This document shows, piece by piece, positions 28,221 through 38,869 of a DNA stretch of 64,000 nt. The position numbers and the translations under genes were made by a program. The DNA comes from Psychromonas sp. MME1 (GTDB lineage Bacteria; Pseudomonadota; Gammaproteobacteria; Enterobacterales; Psychromonadaceae), in assembly GCF_041080865.1 (NCBI RefSeq), contig NZ_CP160906.1:3247629-3311628 (forward strand), written 5' to 3'. Under the pieces are notes generated by a model, which made no database searches, was not told the DNA's origin, and saw only the letters and a program-made list of their open reading frames with translations. Numbering within the stretch: position 1 is the first letter of the stretch; each line of letters opens with the position of its first letter.

Positions 28221-31200
28221 ATGCCCAAGATAACCGCGCAAGATATTTCTACAAGTTTTGGTCGTAATATTATTGACCGTGGCACACGCTATTTTAAAGA
28301 GAGCCGAGTGTTATCTTGTGAGTATGATGAAGTATCTAATAAATTAAGTGGTTATGTAAAAGGCAGCTCAGAAACTCCATACCAAACCAGCGCATCGATT
28401 AAGCCATCTAACAAAGGTGGTTTCATTATTCATAGTAATTGCACCTGCCCGGTGGGGTGGAATTGTAAACATGCTGTTGCTCTATTGTTGGCCTACCAAG
28501 CAGATACGCCCAATTATAATATTGAAAATAGTTACCAAACTTGGTTTGAAGTGCTGCAGCAACAATTACAGAAAAAACAGAAGAAAAGTGACCCCAGTGC
28601 CTACGAAGGCTATTTTCGCCTCTCCTTTAATAAAAATAGTTATAACCATAAATTCCAATATTTGCAGGTTGAGTATGGTGCGGCTCGTTTTTTAAAAAGT
28701 GAAGATGCGCTGGTTTTTACAGAAAAAGATCTCGTTGCCGTAGCCGAAAATGAATTATGGATGGAGAGTTATAAATGGGTGACTGCCGAAGATGTTAGTA
28801 TCTTACAGCTGCTGTTGGCGAAAGAAGGTCGCGTCACTAAACTCGCCAAAACAACCATTTTTAATGAGCATGACCAGCTTGCTTTACAAAAAATATTAGC
28901 AACAGGACGCTGTTTTTGGGAAGATATTTCCCTTCCTTTAACTAAGGCCGTAAAAAAATCACTTTCATTACAATGGCTTGAAAAGGATGATGAGTTAAAA
29001 CAACTACAAGTTTCATTACAGGATAGCCTGCATTGGTTACTGATCCCCACGCCTACCCCTTATTTTATTGATACTGATAGTGGAGAAGTCGGTGAAATAG
29101 AGAGCGAGTTTGACCGGGACTGGATTTTATCACTTTTACAAACGCCACCTTTAGCCGCGAAACAATGTCAGCATTTTACAGAAAAAGTATCGTTGCGTTT
29201 TCCGCAAGCCATTTTTCCAAATCCGATCATTTATCCGACACATACTATTAATGATAAGTTACAGGTGGTCTTTTCTCTGAGCGATAAACAGATCAAAGGT
29301 CAGTCACTATTCATTGCCCGTTTAACATTTCATTACGGTGATTTAACGCTTGATCCTGATGTACTCAGTGAGCCTTCGCGTAACCAGTTTATGCTAAACA
29401 ATGAAATTGTCACAATATCGAGAGACCTTGCTTATGAAACCGAGGCGTTGCGGCAGTTTGATAATTTGTGTTTATTGGATCTGCGGATGTACGATTCCAG
29501 TCAACCTGCAACGACCGCCATGCTTGGCATTTTACCTCCAGAATTAGGGGAACTCAGCAGTTTCAGTGGCTATCTTTACTCACCGCCCATAAAGCACGAC
29601 TAGAGGTACTCGGGTGGCGTTTTGACATTGCACCAGAGTTGGCATTAGAGAGTGAGCAGATTGACAGTATTGATATTGCCGTTGAAGAGCAGGGGCATTG
29701 GTTTGACCTTGGGGTATCAATTGAAATAGAAGGTCAACGTATCGAGTTATTGCCGCTATTATTAGAGTGGTTACGTAATAATGAAGATTGGCAACAACAT
29801 GATCACGATATTCTTTTGGCGCAGGCCAACGGTCGCCCTTTGCGAGTCAAACGAGAATCGATTCAGCCTATTCTCTCTATTTTGCAAGAGCTAGGGGAAG
29901 TCAATCATGACACCATTCATCTTCCACAGAGTCAGGCGGCTTTACTAGCACAACTACCGGAAATCAACCGTTGGGTCGGTGGTGAGCATGTTAAGGCGCT
30001 GGCGGACAAGTTGAGCAATTTTACGGGTATCAAAGAGGTTGTGCTGCCCGAAGGCTTGCAGGCAACACTGCGAGATTATCAGCTTAGTGGTTTAAATTGG
30101 TTGGTATTTTTAAATGAATATGGCTTTTCTGGCGTGCTGGCAGACGATATGGGACTAGGAAAAACTATCCAAACACTAGCCTATCTGCTCTATAAAAAAC
30201 AGATTCAACAGCTTGAGCAACCTGCATTGGTTATTTGCCCAACGTCACTGGTTGGCAACTGGTTAAATGAGGCGACCAAATTTACGCCTAGTTTGAAGGT
30301 GTTGCTTTTGCATGGCGCAGATCGTAAACAATATTTTTCTGCCATTTCGGATTTTGACTTGGTGATAACGACCTATCCCTTAATCGGGCGCGATTTTAGT
30401 GAATTAGAGCCATTGCATTTCTCTGATATTATTCTCGATGAAGCGCAAACGATTAAAAATCCATTGGCAAAAATGACCAAAAGTATCAAACAGCTTAACG
30501 GCAAGCAGCGACTGTGTTTAACGGGCACACCGATGGAAAATCATTTGGGCGAGCTCTGGTCTCTATTTGACTTTCTAATGCCTGGTTTTCTCGGGACAAA
30601 TAGTACTTTTAATCGCTTTTATCGCAAAGGGATTGAAGGGGAAGGAAATGTGCAAATACAAAATTGGCTATTGCAAAAAACCCAGCCATTCCTGTTGCGT
30701 CGTACTAAAGATGAAGTCGCAAAGGAGTTACCAGCTAAAACGGAAATAGTACATAAAGTTGTCTTACCTAATGACCAGCGCACGCTTTACGAAAGCATCC
30801 GTATTACCATGGAAGCTAAAGTACGGGATCTGCTGAAAGAGAAAGGTATGGCACGCAGTCGTATTGAGTTTTTAGATGCTTTATTAAAGTTACGCCAAGC
30901 TTGTTGTGACCCGCGCTTAGTGAAGCTTGAACATGCTCAAGGGATTAAGAGTTCCGCTAAATTAGACTTCTTGATGGAAATTGTTCCCGAGATGGTTGAA
31001 GAGGGTCGCCGGATTTTGATTTTCTCACAATTTGCCCAAATGTTAGGGTTAATTGAACAATCACTGCAAGAGCGTGGACTCGATTTTGTTAAATTAACCG
31101 GACAAACTCGTAATCGCAGTGAAATTATTGATAAGTTTCAAGCTGGTGAAGTACCTATCTTTCTTATCTCCTTAAAAGCGGGGGGGGTGGGGCTGAATCT

Positions 31201-31465
31201 AACGGCCGCAGATACTGTTATTCACTATGATCCTTGGTGGAACCCTGCTGTTGAAAATCAAGCAACCGATAGGGCTTATCGTATCGGCCAAGATAAACCC
31301 GTTTTTGTTTATAAGTTGATTTGTGAGCATACCGTAGAAGAGCGGGTTTTGGCTCTACAAGCACATAAGCAAAAACTCGCTGATAGTATTTATGGTCTTG
31401 ATAAAGAAGATAAACTTATCCCTGACAATAGCGATGCCCTATTGAAACTATTTGAGCGTTATTGA
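28221..31465 (+). CDS. SWIM zinc-finger / SNF2-family helicase, with an apparent frameshift
   Basis: Superfamily 2 DNA-dependent ATPase of the bacterial SNF2 type. The N-terminal part has a SWIM zinc finger (CTCPVGWNCKHAVALLL, about residues 75-91). The ATPase core has the Walker A motif DDMGLGKTIQ, a DEAQ box (ILDEAQTIKNP), motif III LTGTPMEN and the helicase C motif VENQATDRAYRIGQ. The frame breaks at the G run 29547-29550; one missing G joins ...PELG to GTQQFQWLSLL.... The repaired protein has 1081 residues, usual for the family. As read, the N-terminal half ends at 29603. It is not RapA-like in layout. Role (DNA repair or transcription) is unknown. The ATG at 28221 is favoured by homology start but has a weak ribosome-binding site. 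Confidence 0.85.
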
Positions 31466-32118
31466 GCGTCTTCTAGTTTGTCTTGCTTAATCAGCTTTAA
31501 AAATAGCGGCGTGACCTCTTTATAGAGAGGATCCATTTTTATCATGCTGCTATTTTTGTTCATTTTGCCGATGCATTTCATGGTCGGACGAAAAATCAAT
31601 TGATAATATTTGTCGTCTTGCTCGACACAAAACTCATCATCAATATAGAGATGATCGTTTTTCTTAGTGTAGGTATCAAAAATATCGACCAGTGCCTTCA
31701 TACTGGAGCCAGAGACTTTATGCTGAGCCAAGGTCATTCCCGCAGCGTTAGAGAGAATTATTTCAAAGGGATTGGAGCGATAAGCTAAAACACTATAGAT
31801 TTTGCGTAATTGTTGTGAAGTTGGTTTACAGGCTGTGTGGATTTTACCATCAATACAAAAGCGAACTAATTGCTCTTTAGCCATAAAAGCTATCATATCG
31901 GTATCGATTATGGAGTGCTCTTGGCCAATAAAATCGGGTAACAGTTTTAATACATCAAGGTGATTTTTACGTTTAAAGCAGTTGCTACGATCTAGGTGTA
32001 ACAAACGACCATCGGGAAGAATATATCCAGCTTCGTTTATATTATTGGTGATACCTAATAAGGCTATCAATTTATCCGTATCATTTTCGGGTATGGTTGC
32101 ATGGTCATCTGTTGTCAT
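31459..32118 (-). CDS. hypothetical protein
   Basis: 219-residue protein I do not recognise. There is no signal peptide or membrane segment. It reads like a soluble, intact alpha/beta protein with a basic C-terminal half (MKCIGKMNKNSSMIKMD) and several cysteines. It overlaps the 3' end of the SNF2 gene by seven bases in a convergent fashion and lies 10 bp downstream of ycbX on the same strand, so it is probably co-transcribed with ycbX. The second ATG (32118) is preferred because GAGAAG lies six bases upstream. Confidence 0.75.
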   Translation of the reverse strand: MTTDDHATIPENDTDKLIALLGITNNINEAGYILPDGRLLHLDRSNCFKRKNHLDVLKLLPDFIGQEHSIIDTDMIAFMAKEQLVRFCIDGKIHTACKPTSQQLRKIYSVLAYRSNPFEIILSNAAGMTLAQHKVSGSSMKALVDIFDTYTKKNDHLYIDDEFCVEQDDKYYQLIFRPTMKCIGKMNKNSSMIKMDPLYKEVTPLFLKLIKQDKLEDAQ

Positions 32119-32128
32119 TATCATCTTC

Positions 32129-33229
32129 TCAGCGGTTAATACTAATGTCTGATAACGGAATAGTACTGCAAGCTAATACATAGCCTTGCTCTATCTCTGT
32201 GTCCGTTAACCCCTCTTGATTAAGCGTTGTTACCTCTCCTGCAAGTAATTGTACCTTGCAGCGTCCGCATTTTCCGCCTCGACATGAGTGGGGAATATTA
32301 ATTCCCGCCTGCTCTGCCTGATCTAATAGTAGTTGCTGATTATCACCATGGGCAACAAAATCGGAGCCTTGAAAATGAATATTGAGCTCTTTTTTGTTAT
32401 TAACAGCATTATCCTTTAAGGAGCTATAGAAAGGAGCGGCCTGCGTGGCTAATACTTTTACTTCATCGCCTGCGCGAATCATACCGCTATTCAAAGGAAT
32501 AAGGTTTTGACCGAAGTCGATATCGCCTTGGTGGTAGCGAAATGTGGATAATGTCGCCAATGGTTCATTGTCCGCTGAGTGACCGGTTTTAGGGTCAACA
32601 TTGGTAAAGGGGCAGCGTGAGCAGGGTTTACTAACCTCAAATTCTACCTCGCCGATTTTAATACGAGCCCAACTATCTTCAACAAAGGGGAAATCCCCTT
32701 TCACAACAATATTAGGACGAAAATGTAATGCTGTAACTGGTTTTTGTAAACGAGCATTGAGTTGCTCAACGGAGGCTTGGTTGACCAGTAATAGTGGATA
32801 ACCATCGGCAAAAGAGACAGAGGTTTCACGGTTTTTTACTAATCGTCTGGTCTGCTCCGAAAAGAACAGTAATTGGCAAGGTTGTTGTAAATATTCAGAA
32901 AACCATTGATCGTAACGAACATTACAATGTTGCGCCTGGACATGATCGGACCAAATTTGAGCTCGTTGCATTTTGTCATCAAAGTCATCGGGGGTGATGA
33001 CTAAGTTTTCCATGTTTGCTGCCGAGACCAGCAATGATTGTCGAGTAAATTGTATGGTTATTTGTGTGAGCTGAGGGTGGGTACGTCCAGTGATAAATTG
33101 GCCTTGCAGATCGACTAGCATATAGCGACGATCAAAGCAAAGTCCAGACTCTTCAACCTCTGCTGCAGGTTGACTGATCGCTTTTACCGATTTAATTGGA
33201 TAAATATAGATGTCAGTGAGAGTCTGCAA
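32129..33229 (-). CDS. ycbX: MOSC and 2Fe-2S ferredoxin domain protein, YcbX-like
   Basis: 366 residues. The N-terminal MOSC_N beta barrel (about 1-120) and MOSC domain, whose cysteine is in KPCSRCPFTNVD (about 206-217), bind the molybdenum cofactor. A C-terminal plant-type ferredoxin carries the cluster cysteines CRGGKCGRC and a last Cys in LACST. E. coli YcbX detoxifies N-hydroxylated base analogues by reduction; the same role is inferred. The start is TTG at 33229, with AAAGGA eight bases upstream. Lies 23 bp after mgsA on the same strand. Confidence 0.9.
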   Translation of the reverse strand: MQTLTDIYIYPIKSVKAISQPAAEVEESGLCFDRRYMLVDLQGQFITGRTHPQLTQITIQFTRQSLLVSAANMENLVITPDDFDDKMQRAQIWSDHVQAQHCNVRYDQWFSEYLQQPCQLLFFSEQTRRLVKNRETSVSFADGYPLLLVNQASVEQLNARLQKPVTALHFRPNIVVKGDFPFVEDSWARIKIGEVEFEVSKPCSRCPFTNVDPKTGHSADNEPLATLSTFRYHQGDIDFGQNLIPLNSGMIRAGDEVKVLATQAAPFYSSLKDNAVNNKKELNIHFQGSDFVAHGDNQQLLLDQAEQAGINIPHSCRGGKCGRCKVQLLAGEVTTLNQEGLTDTEIEQGYVLACSTIPLSDISINR

Positions 33230-33252
33230 GCTTTATTCCTTTGATCAATGAG

Positions 33253-33711
33253 TTATTGAGTTCGTTCTGCTAAGTAGCCTTTATAGTCTGGAATGCGCGT
33301 TTGGTAACTGTTGTTCATATGTATTGAATCTAGGATAAAGTCCGCGGTCGATATATTTGTCGCAACAGGAATATTCCAGACCGTTGCTAAACGGAGTAGG
33401 GCTTTCACATCAGGGTCATGTGGGACTGCATTCATTGGATCCCAGAAGAAAATTAACAAATCAATTTCACCTTCTGCTATTTTCGCGCCAAGTTGTTGGT
33501 CTCCCCCCATTGGCCCGGAAAATAGGCATTTAATGGGTAAACCTAGCTCTTTAGACAATAGGCTACCTGTTGTGCCAGTTGCATAGAGGTGGTGTGATTT
33601 TAGTATATCAATTCGTCTGCCTGACCATGCTAAAAGTTGTGTCTTCATATTATCATGTGCAACCAAGGCAACATTTTTATGCTTGGCAAGTTCGCGTGTT
33701 GTGTATTCCAT
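33253..33711 (-). CDS. mgsA: methylglyoxal synthase
   Basis: 152 residues, as in E. coli. It converts dihydroxyacetone phosphate to methylglyoxal and phosphate, a bypass of lower glycolysis. The catalytic aspartate lies in [13 protein letters not shown] (about Asp71) and the signature [20 protein letters not shown] is complete, with the substrate histidine. The ATG at 33711 has AAAGGAA six bases upstream; upstream in-frame codons are not needed. First gene of a likely mgsA-ycbX-hypothetical unit. Confidence 0.95.
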   Translation of the reverse strand: MEYTTRELAKHKNVALVAHDNMKTQLLAWSGRRIDILKSHHLYATGTTGSLLSKELGLPIKCLFSGPMGGDQQLGAKIAEGEIDLLIFFWDPMNAVPHDPDVKALLRLATVWNIPVATNISTADFILDSIHMNNSYQTRIPDYKGYLAERTQ

Positions 33712-34414
33712 TGTTATTCCTTTAGGGTTCTCAAGTGACATATCATCTGGTATTTGCCATTAAATCTCAAATCTATTTTTAGATTTTTTTACTAAAAAAG
33801 TCAGTTAACAGCTAAAGGTCGATGAGGAGGTAGAGAAGGTTTGTGCTAATCTCGATAAAGTCGTACAAAAAAACAGCGTAAAATATGCAGGTTGTTGCTC
33901 TTCAATAGATTTTTATTTTACTTTTATTGGGGTTGTATTGTTGTAAATCGACTTAATGCGTACTACGAATTAAGTCGATTTGCAACAATATAAGATCAGA
34001 TAACGTGCAAAATGTGAGCTATGTAGAGCTTATTTAAGTTAGTGGAAATGTTTACATATAGTGCTGGTAATCGATTGATTCTAGATCATATAATCAAGTG
34101 GTACTTTAGTATTACGTATCATTAAAATGAATACTGTCGTGTCTCCAACGCCTTAAGTGAGCTTATTTACGAGCTAAGATAGTGAAGAAGTTATAGATCA
34201 ATTAGTTTACAGTTATTAATTGGAAGCGATTACTTCTCTGTTATCCTAGTCGGTGCTCAAATATTATCCTTACTAATTGTAGTTGGAATTTAGGAACGAA
34301 TTACAGAATTTAATGGAACCGATAGTATTTGCTAATACTTAATATCTATACCAATAAACTGATGAATTTTTTATAAATTAGGACCATTCATCCTCAACCA
34401 TTAGGATCTGTTTT
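33712..34414. other. intergenic region between mgsA and glgC
   Basis: About 700 bp between divergent genes with no plausible open frame. It contains an AT-only hairpin with a T run near 33767-33790 and the 53-bp inverted repeat at 33937-33989. Promoters of both flanking genes must lie here, but none stands out. Confidence 0.5.
33937..33989. repeat. 53-bp inverted repeat
   Basis: The 21-base arms ATTGTTGTAAATCGACTTAAT and its near-exact reverse complement differ at one site (a G-U pair in RNA) and enclose GCGTACTACGA. There is no T run beyond it, and no gene end is near, so it is not an obvious terminator. Confidence 0.75.
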
Positions 34415-35686
34415 ATGACGAACAATACTGATAGACATATTAGTCACCTTACTAAAGATACTTACGCATTAATTCTCGCTGGTGGTCGTGGTAGTCGATT
34501 GTTTGAATTAACAGATGAGCGTGCCAAACCTGCCGTCTATTTTGGTGGTAAGTTCCGTATCATCGATTTCCCGTTATCAAACTGTATCAACTCTGGTATT
34601 AACCGTGTTGGTGTCGCCACACAATATAAGTCACACTCTTTAATCCGACACATTAATTGTGGTTGGGGAAGTTTCAAAGCAAATTTATCTGAATTTGTGG
34701 AGATATTGCCTGCGTCACAACGTTATGGTGATGATTGGTATATGGGTACTGCCGACGCCGTTTATCAAAATATGGATATCATTCTGACTGAGCGCCCTAA
34801 GTATATTTTGATTTTATCCGGTGACCATGTTTACCGAATGGATTATGGCCCTCTGATTGCTCAACATGTTGCCAATAATGCCGATATGACAGTGTGCTGT
34901 CTTGAAGTGCCAACACAAGAGGCGGCGGGTAGTTTCGGTGTAATGACCGTTAATGATGAAGGGCGAATAGTTGCCTTTGATGAAAAGCCTGCTAATCCGA
35001 ATGACATACCGAATAAGCCGGGTCAGTGTCTAGCTTCAATGGGTAATTATCTATTTAATACAGACTTTTTATTCGACCATCTATTGAAAGATCGTGAAAA
35101 TGACGATTCCACGCGTGATTTTGGACATGATATTATTCCGTCTATTATTAAACACAATAATATTTTTGCTTATGCATTTAAAGATCCCGACAGTGATAAC
35201 CAGCCTTATTGGCGTGATGTGGGTACACTAGATTCCTTTTGGGAAGCTAATATGGAGCTAGTTGCACCAGCCCCTCAGCTTGATTTATACGATACATCTT
35301 GGCCTATTTGGACCTATCAACAGCAGTTACCACCGGCAAAATTTATCTTTGATAATGACGAACGTCGTGGTATGGCGGTTGACTCAACGGTATCAGGTGG
35401 TTGTATTATCTCTGGTTCAACGGTGCGTAAATCATTGTTATATTCAAGTGTTCATACGCACTCTCATAGTGTCATTGAAGAGTCGGTGATCTTGCATGGC
35501 AGCGATGTGGGCGAGTATTGTAAATTAAAACGCGTTATCGTTGATAGTAACTGTAAGATCCCTGCCGGATTGACTATCGGTTACGATAGAGAGCAAGATA
35601 TAGCGAATGGTTTCCGTGTTACGGATAAAGGTATTACGTTGGTTACTCGCCATATGTTAAAAGCATTAACGAAAAAAACACAATAA
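34415..35686 (+). CDS. glgC: glucose-1-phosphate adenylyltransferase (ADP-glucose pyrophosphorylase)
   Basis: 423-residue enzyme making ADP-glucose for glycogen synthesis. The nucleotidyltransferase motif is [13 protein letters not shown] (about 22-34), and further motifs are [21 protein letters not shown] and [10 protein letters not shown]; a left-handed beta-helix forms the C-terminal part. AGGA lies before the ATG. It stands alone: no glgA, glgB or glgP is adjacent, unlike classical glg operons. It ends at a strong terminator. Confidence 0.96.
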   Translation: MTNNTDRHISHLTKDTYALILAGGRGSRLFELTDERAKPAVYFGGKFRIIDFPLSNCINSGINRVGVATQYKSHSLIRHINCGWGSFKANLSEFVEILPASQRYGDDWYMGTADAVYQNMDIILTERPKYILILSGDHVYRMDYGPLIAQHVANNADMTVCCLEVPTQEAAGSFGVMTVNDEGRIVAFDEKPANPNDIPNKPGQCLASMGNYLFNTDFLFDHLLKDRENDDSTRDFGHDIIPSIIKHNNIFAYAFKDPDSDNQPYWRDVGTLDSFWEANMELVAPAPQLDLYDTSWPIWTYQQQLPPAKFIFDNDERRGMAVDSTVSGGCIISGSTVRKSLLYSSVHTHSHSVIEESVILHGSDVGEYCKLKRVIVDSNCKIPAGLTIGYDREQDIANGFRVTDKGITLVTRHMLKALTKKTQ

Positions 35687-35742
35687 TATCAAGTTAGCCA
35701 TTAACCCCATTCATTTTTGTGGGTTGTGAACAGTTGAAATAG

Positions 35743-35778
35743 AATCAGGGTAACTCTGTTTACCCTGATTTTTTTTTA
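35743..35778. terminator. bidirectional terminator between glgC and the DMT transporter gene
   Basis: AATCAGGGTAA and TTACCCTGATT form a stem with a short loop, followed by eight or more T residues on the glgC side. It serves the convergent pair. Confidence 0.85.
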
Positions 35779-36645
35779 TTAGTTGCTTTTTAAACGATTC
35801 CCTAGGCGATAAAAAAGCAGTGCGAAAAAAAGTAAAGCACATCCTAGCACCTTGTTAATCGGCATTGATTCTTCATAAATCAGCACACTTAATAATAAAG
35901 TCCAAATGGGTTCAAGTAACATCAGAATAGCCGCATTGGCTGGTGTTGCATGCTTTTGCCCAACGGTTTGCATTAAATAACGTAAACTGGTTGCAAGTAA
36001 TACACTCAGCGCGAACCATTGCCACGTAATCAGGCTCACCTGCGTGGGTATCGTTTCAAACAATAACGATAATAATATGCCCAATATGCCACCGACAAAT
36101 AACTGTAAGGTCGTTAGTAACATGGGAGGTAATTTCGAAGAGTACTTACTATTAAAGTTGAAATGCAGGGCTAACCCAAAGGCGGAGATTAAGTACCAAA
36201 ATTGACTGCGAGAGACCACCCATTGGCCATTCCAAGAGAGTAAAAATAAGCCGATAATAGCGATGGGTAGTGATATCCAAAAGAGGCGGGCAGGTTTAGT
36301 GCCAAAAAGAGGCCAAGCGAGTAATGGAACCAAGAGCATGGATAAGCTCATGATAAAAGCGCCTTCTCCTAGTGTATCACTAATGGAGATAGCATATATC
36401 CAGCAGAAAATAGCTCCTCCCAGAAGAACGCCAACTCGCATTGCTTTAAAACAATCTGACCAGGAGGCTTCTTTTAATGCTTTAATACAAAATGGGAGTA
36501 AACAGAGTGATGCTAACAAAAAACGCATGCCAATAAAGCCAAAGGGGGGTAAACCTTGAATAGCTTGTTTAGAAAATACCCAGCCAGCCGCTGCGAGTAA
36601 AGTGGTGGCAACTAAAATCAGTTCAGCTTGTCGATTAGAGTTCAT
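35779..36645 (-). CDS. EamA/DMT-superfamily transporter
   Basis: 288-residue inner-membrane protein with about ten hydrophobic helices in two EamA repeats (first from residue 8, second from about 148). The drug/metabolite transporter superfamily exports metabolites; the substrate is unknown. The ATG at 36645 (MNSNRQAEL) is chosen because it starts just before the first helix and has AGG upstream; the extra 33 codons to 36744 read as non-protein. Confidence 0.88.
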   Translation of the reverse strand: MNSNRQAELILVATTLLAAAGWVFSKQAIQGLPPFGFIGMRFLLASLCLLPFCIKALKEASWSDCFKAMRVGVLLGGAIFCWIYAISISDTLGEGAFIMSLSMLLVPLLAWPLFGTKPARLFWISLPIAIIGLFLLSWNGQWVVSRSQFWYLISAFGLALHFNFNSKYSSKLPPMLLTTLQLFVGGILGILLSLLFETIPTQVSLITWQWFALSVLLATSLRYLMQTVGQKHATPANAAILMLLEPIWTLLLSVLIYEESMPINKVLGCALLFFALLFYRLGNRLKSN

Positions 36646-36880
36646 TGATAGACCTATAGGATGGGGAAGTCTGATCCTTATTAACTTTGTAGATAGTCCT
36701 TTAGTGAGTTGCAGGCACAATATACTAATGGCGCATAAAAACAAGCCAATATTATCAATAAATAAGCAGAAAAAATGAGAGGCGTTGTAGCTATGGCTGT
36801 ATTTTTGTTACTGGCTAGCAACAAATATTATCGTTGATATTCACAAAGAGATAGCTGGCGTTATATTTCGTCATGCTAGT

Positions 36881-37711
36881 TTATGCCTCTGGTGTTTGCA
36901 GATAAATTTTAACTCGGTTTTCATAGTTAAGTCGTTTAAAAGCATCTCCCCAGTACTTATTGACTAGGCGATCTATCAAGCCACTTTTTTGGGCGTTTTT
37001 TATTGCTAACTCAATAATTTGTTGATATTTCTCACCTGAATTTACACCATTTTTACTGAGGTAGAACTGAAAATCGCGGTTATAAATAAGTACTAATTTA
37101 CTCTCTATTTGTAAGTCATCATATTCTTCTGCCTCAACAAGTATTTCATTTATCCCCCTTGAAATGTAATTATAATCACGCCCATAGGGGATCATTTTAA
37201 AAATAGATTTCCAATTTCCATGCGCCTCTTTATAGAGTAGCTTGTTGGCTTTCCAAACACTGATATCAAACCAATCTTTGCCCATTCCAGCGACAAGCCC
37301 CAACTCACGAAATGAATCTAAGTCATCTACTTTGCTGTAAATATTTTGATCGCCATTTTTTATGAGAAGTATACGTTGGCCAATTAAACCCGCCGTTAGC
37401 CCAACTTTAATCGGAATGTATTTTTTGTCTTCTTCATCGTGTTCTATTGCCCAATAGATAGATATGAGGCCTTGATCTAAATAACTTTTTATTCTGCGTT
37501 GGGGTAATCTCGTACTGATGAGTTGTGGTGTCTGGCCAATTTCTGTAATCGCGGTTTCTAAAAGTTCATGAAAAAATAGATGTAATTGGGGGCTTTCATC
37601 GACAATGGGCACATGTAATGTGATTTCGTCGGAATAAGCCTTTGTTATTAAACATGGTAATAACATTATGGAAAAAAATAAGGAATGTATTTTTCTGTAA
37701 TATAGCTTCAA
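36881..37711 (-). CDS. periplasmic solute-binding-like protein
   Basis: 276 residues. Signal peptide about 1-27 (SLFFSIMLLPCLITKAYS), then a fold resembling bacterial extracellular solute-binding family 3 (DEITLHVPIVDESPQLHLFFHELLETA ... GLIDRLVNKYWGD). Such orphan family members can be sensory or amino-acid-binding. No permease or ATPase genes are adjacent, so it is not part of a complete ABC transporter here. Ligand unknown. Confidence 0.8.
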   Translation of the reverse strand: MKLYYRKIHSLFFSIMLLPCLITKAYSDEITLHVPIVDESPQLHLFFHELLETAITEIGQTPQLISTRLPQRRIKSYLDQGLISIYWAIEHDEEDKKYIPIKVGLTAGLIGQRILLIKNGDQNIYSKVDDLDSFRELGLVAGMGKDWFDISVWKANKLLYKEAHGNWKSIFKMIPYGRDYNYISRGINEILVEAEEYDDLQIESKLVLIYNRDFQFYLSKNGVNSGEKYQQIIELAIKNAQKSGLIDRLVNKYWGDAFKRLNYENRVKIYLQTPEA

Positions 37712-37806
37712 AATATTTTTACCCGTTAAATAAGGGGCTCGCAGCGTAACATAGATTGTACATTACTGTATTGTAATCTAATTTATGATTTTGTCGTTTG
37801 TTCATC

Positions 37807-38709
37807 TTAAGATATTAGATCTTGATTTGATATTTTAACGAGGCTGAGTTGCGCTTGAATAAAAGAGATGAACGCCTTTAATTTAGCAGATGGGTAGATT
37901 AATTGCGGATGAAGTAGATAGATACTTTGCCCATGGATATACTCATTTTCTAATATTTTTTGTAGGCTTCCTGACTGGATCTCTTTATCTACATAATAGT
38001 TAGCCACTCGAATGATCCCTTTGCCTGCGATTGCTTGCTGCTTGAGTAAATAATGGTCATTAATTGTTAACCAACCTTTGATCGGAAGTTCGTTTGATTG
38101 CAAAGGCCAGCTCTGTGTTTCAACTGCCGATAAACATTCATGTGAAGCGAGCTCGGTTAAATTTTCTGGGATGCCATATTTCGATAAATATTGAGGTGAA
38201 GCGCATAAACAGTGTTGGTAGACAAATAACTCTTTTGCGACCATGTTTTGTGGTGGAGACAAGGTTGCACGAAAGGCTAAATCAAAGTCATCTTGGCTTA
38301 AATCGTAATTGGTATAACTAGAGTCGATAATAAAATTGATATTTGGATGGATAAGCTTGAACGCATGGCAAATGTCTAAGAGAAAGCGTTCGGTAAACAT
38401 TTTCGGCGCGGTGATCTTCAATGTGCCTGACAATGCATTATGTTGTTGATGAACATTACGCTCTAAATCCAACATAGTTGCTTTGATTTTTTTACCCTGT
38501 TCTAAAATTTTTTCGCCCTCTGGCGTCAGGCGCACTGAACGAGTGGTTCGAACGAGCAAAGGGCATTTGAGTTCTTTTTCTAGTTTTTTTATTTGATCCG
38601 ATAGATAGCCTCGCGAAATGGATAAATTTTCTGCCGCCTTACTAAAACTAAGTTGCTGTGCCGTCTCAACAAAGAGCATTAAACATTCAATTTTTTTATG
38701 TTGCTGCAT
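37807..38709 (-). CDS. LysR-family transcriptional regulator
   Basis: 300 residues with an N-terminal winged helix-turn-helix (LSFSKAAENLSISRGYLSDQIKKLEKEL, about 17-44) and a LysR substrate-binding domain. It is divergent from the aldo/keto reductase gene across a 160-bp gap, the usual arrangement when a LysR protein controls its neighbour, so it may regulate that gene pair and itself. Effector unknown. Confidence 0.92.
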   Translation of the reverse strand: MQQHKKIECLMLFVETAQQLSFSKAAENLSISRGYLSDQIKKLEKELKCPLLVRTTRSVRLTPEGEKILEQGKKIKATMLDLERNVHQQHNALSGTLKITAPKMFTERFLLDICHAFKLIHPNINFIIDSSYTNYDLSQDDFDLAFRATLSPPQNMVAKELFVYQHCLCASPQYLSKYGIPENLTELASHECLSAVETQSWPLQSNELPIKGWLTINDHYLLKQQAIAGKGIIRVANYYVDKEIQSGSLQKILENEYIHGQSIYLLHPQLIYPSAKLKAFISFIQAQLSLVKISNQDLIS

Positions 38710-38869
38710 GGTAACTATCCAAGGAGAAAGAGGGTATTATTTTACGACATAACTAAAAATAACGGTAGATTGTTCTTTATATCTAACAATGTTTTCATTT
38801 TTGTCATCTTAAACTTTGTTTATTTACCCATTACAATACCTGACTATTAATATTCCCGTGGAGATGACA

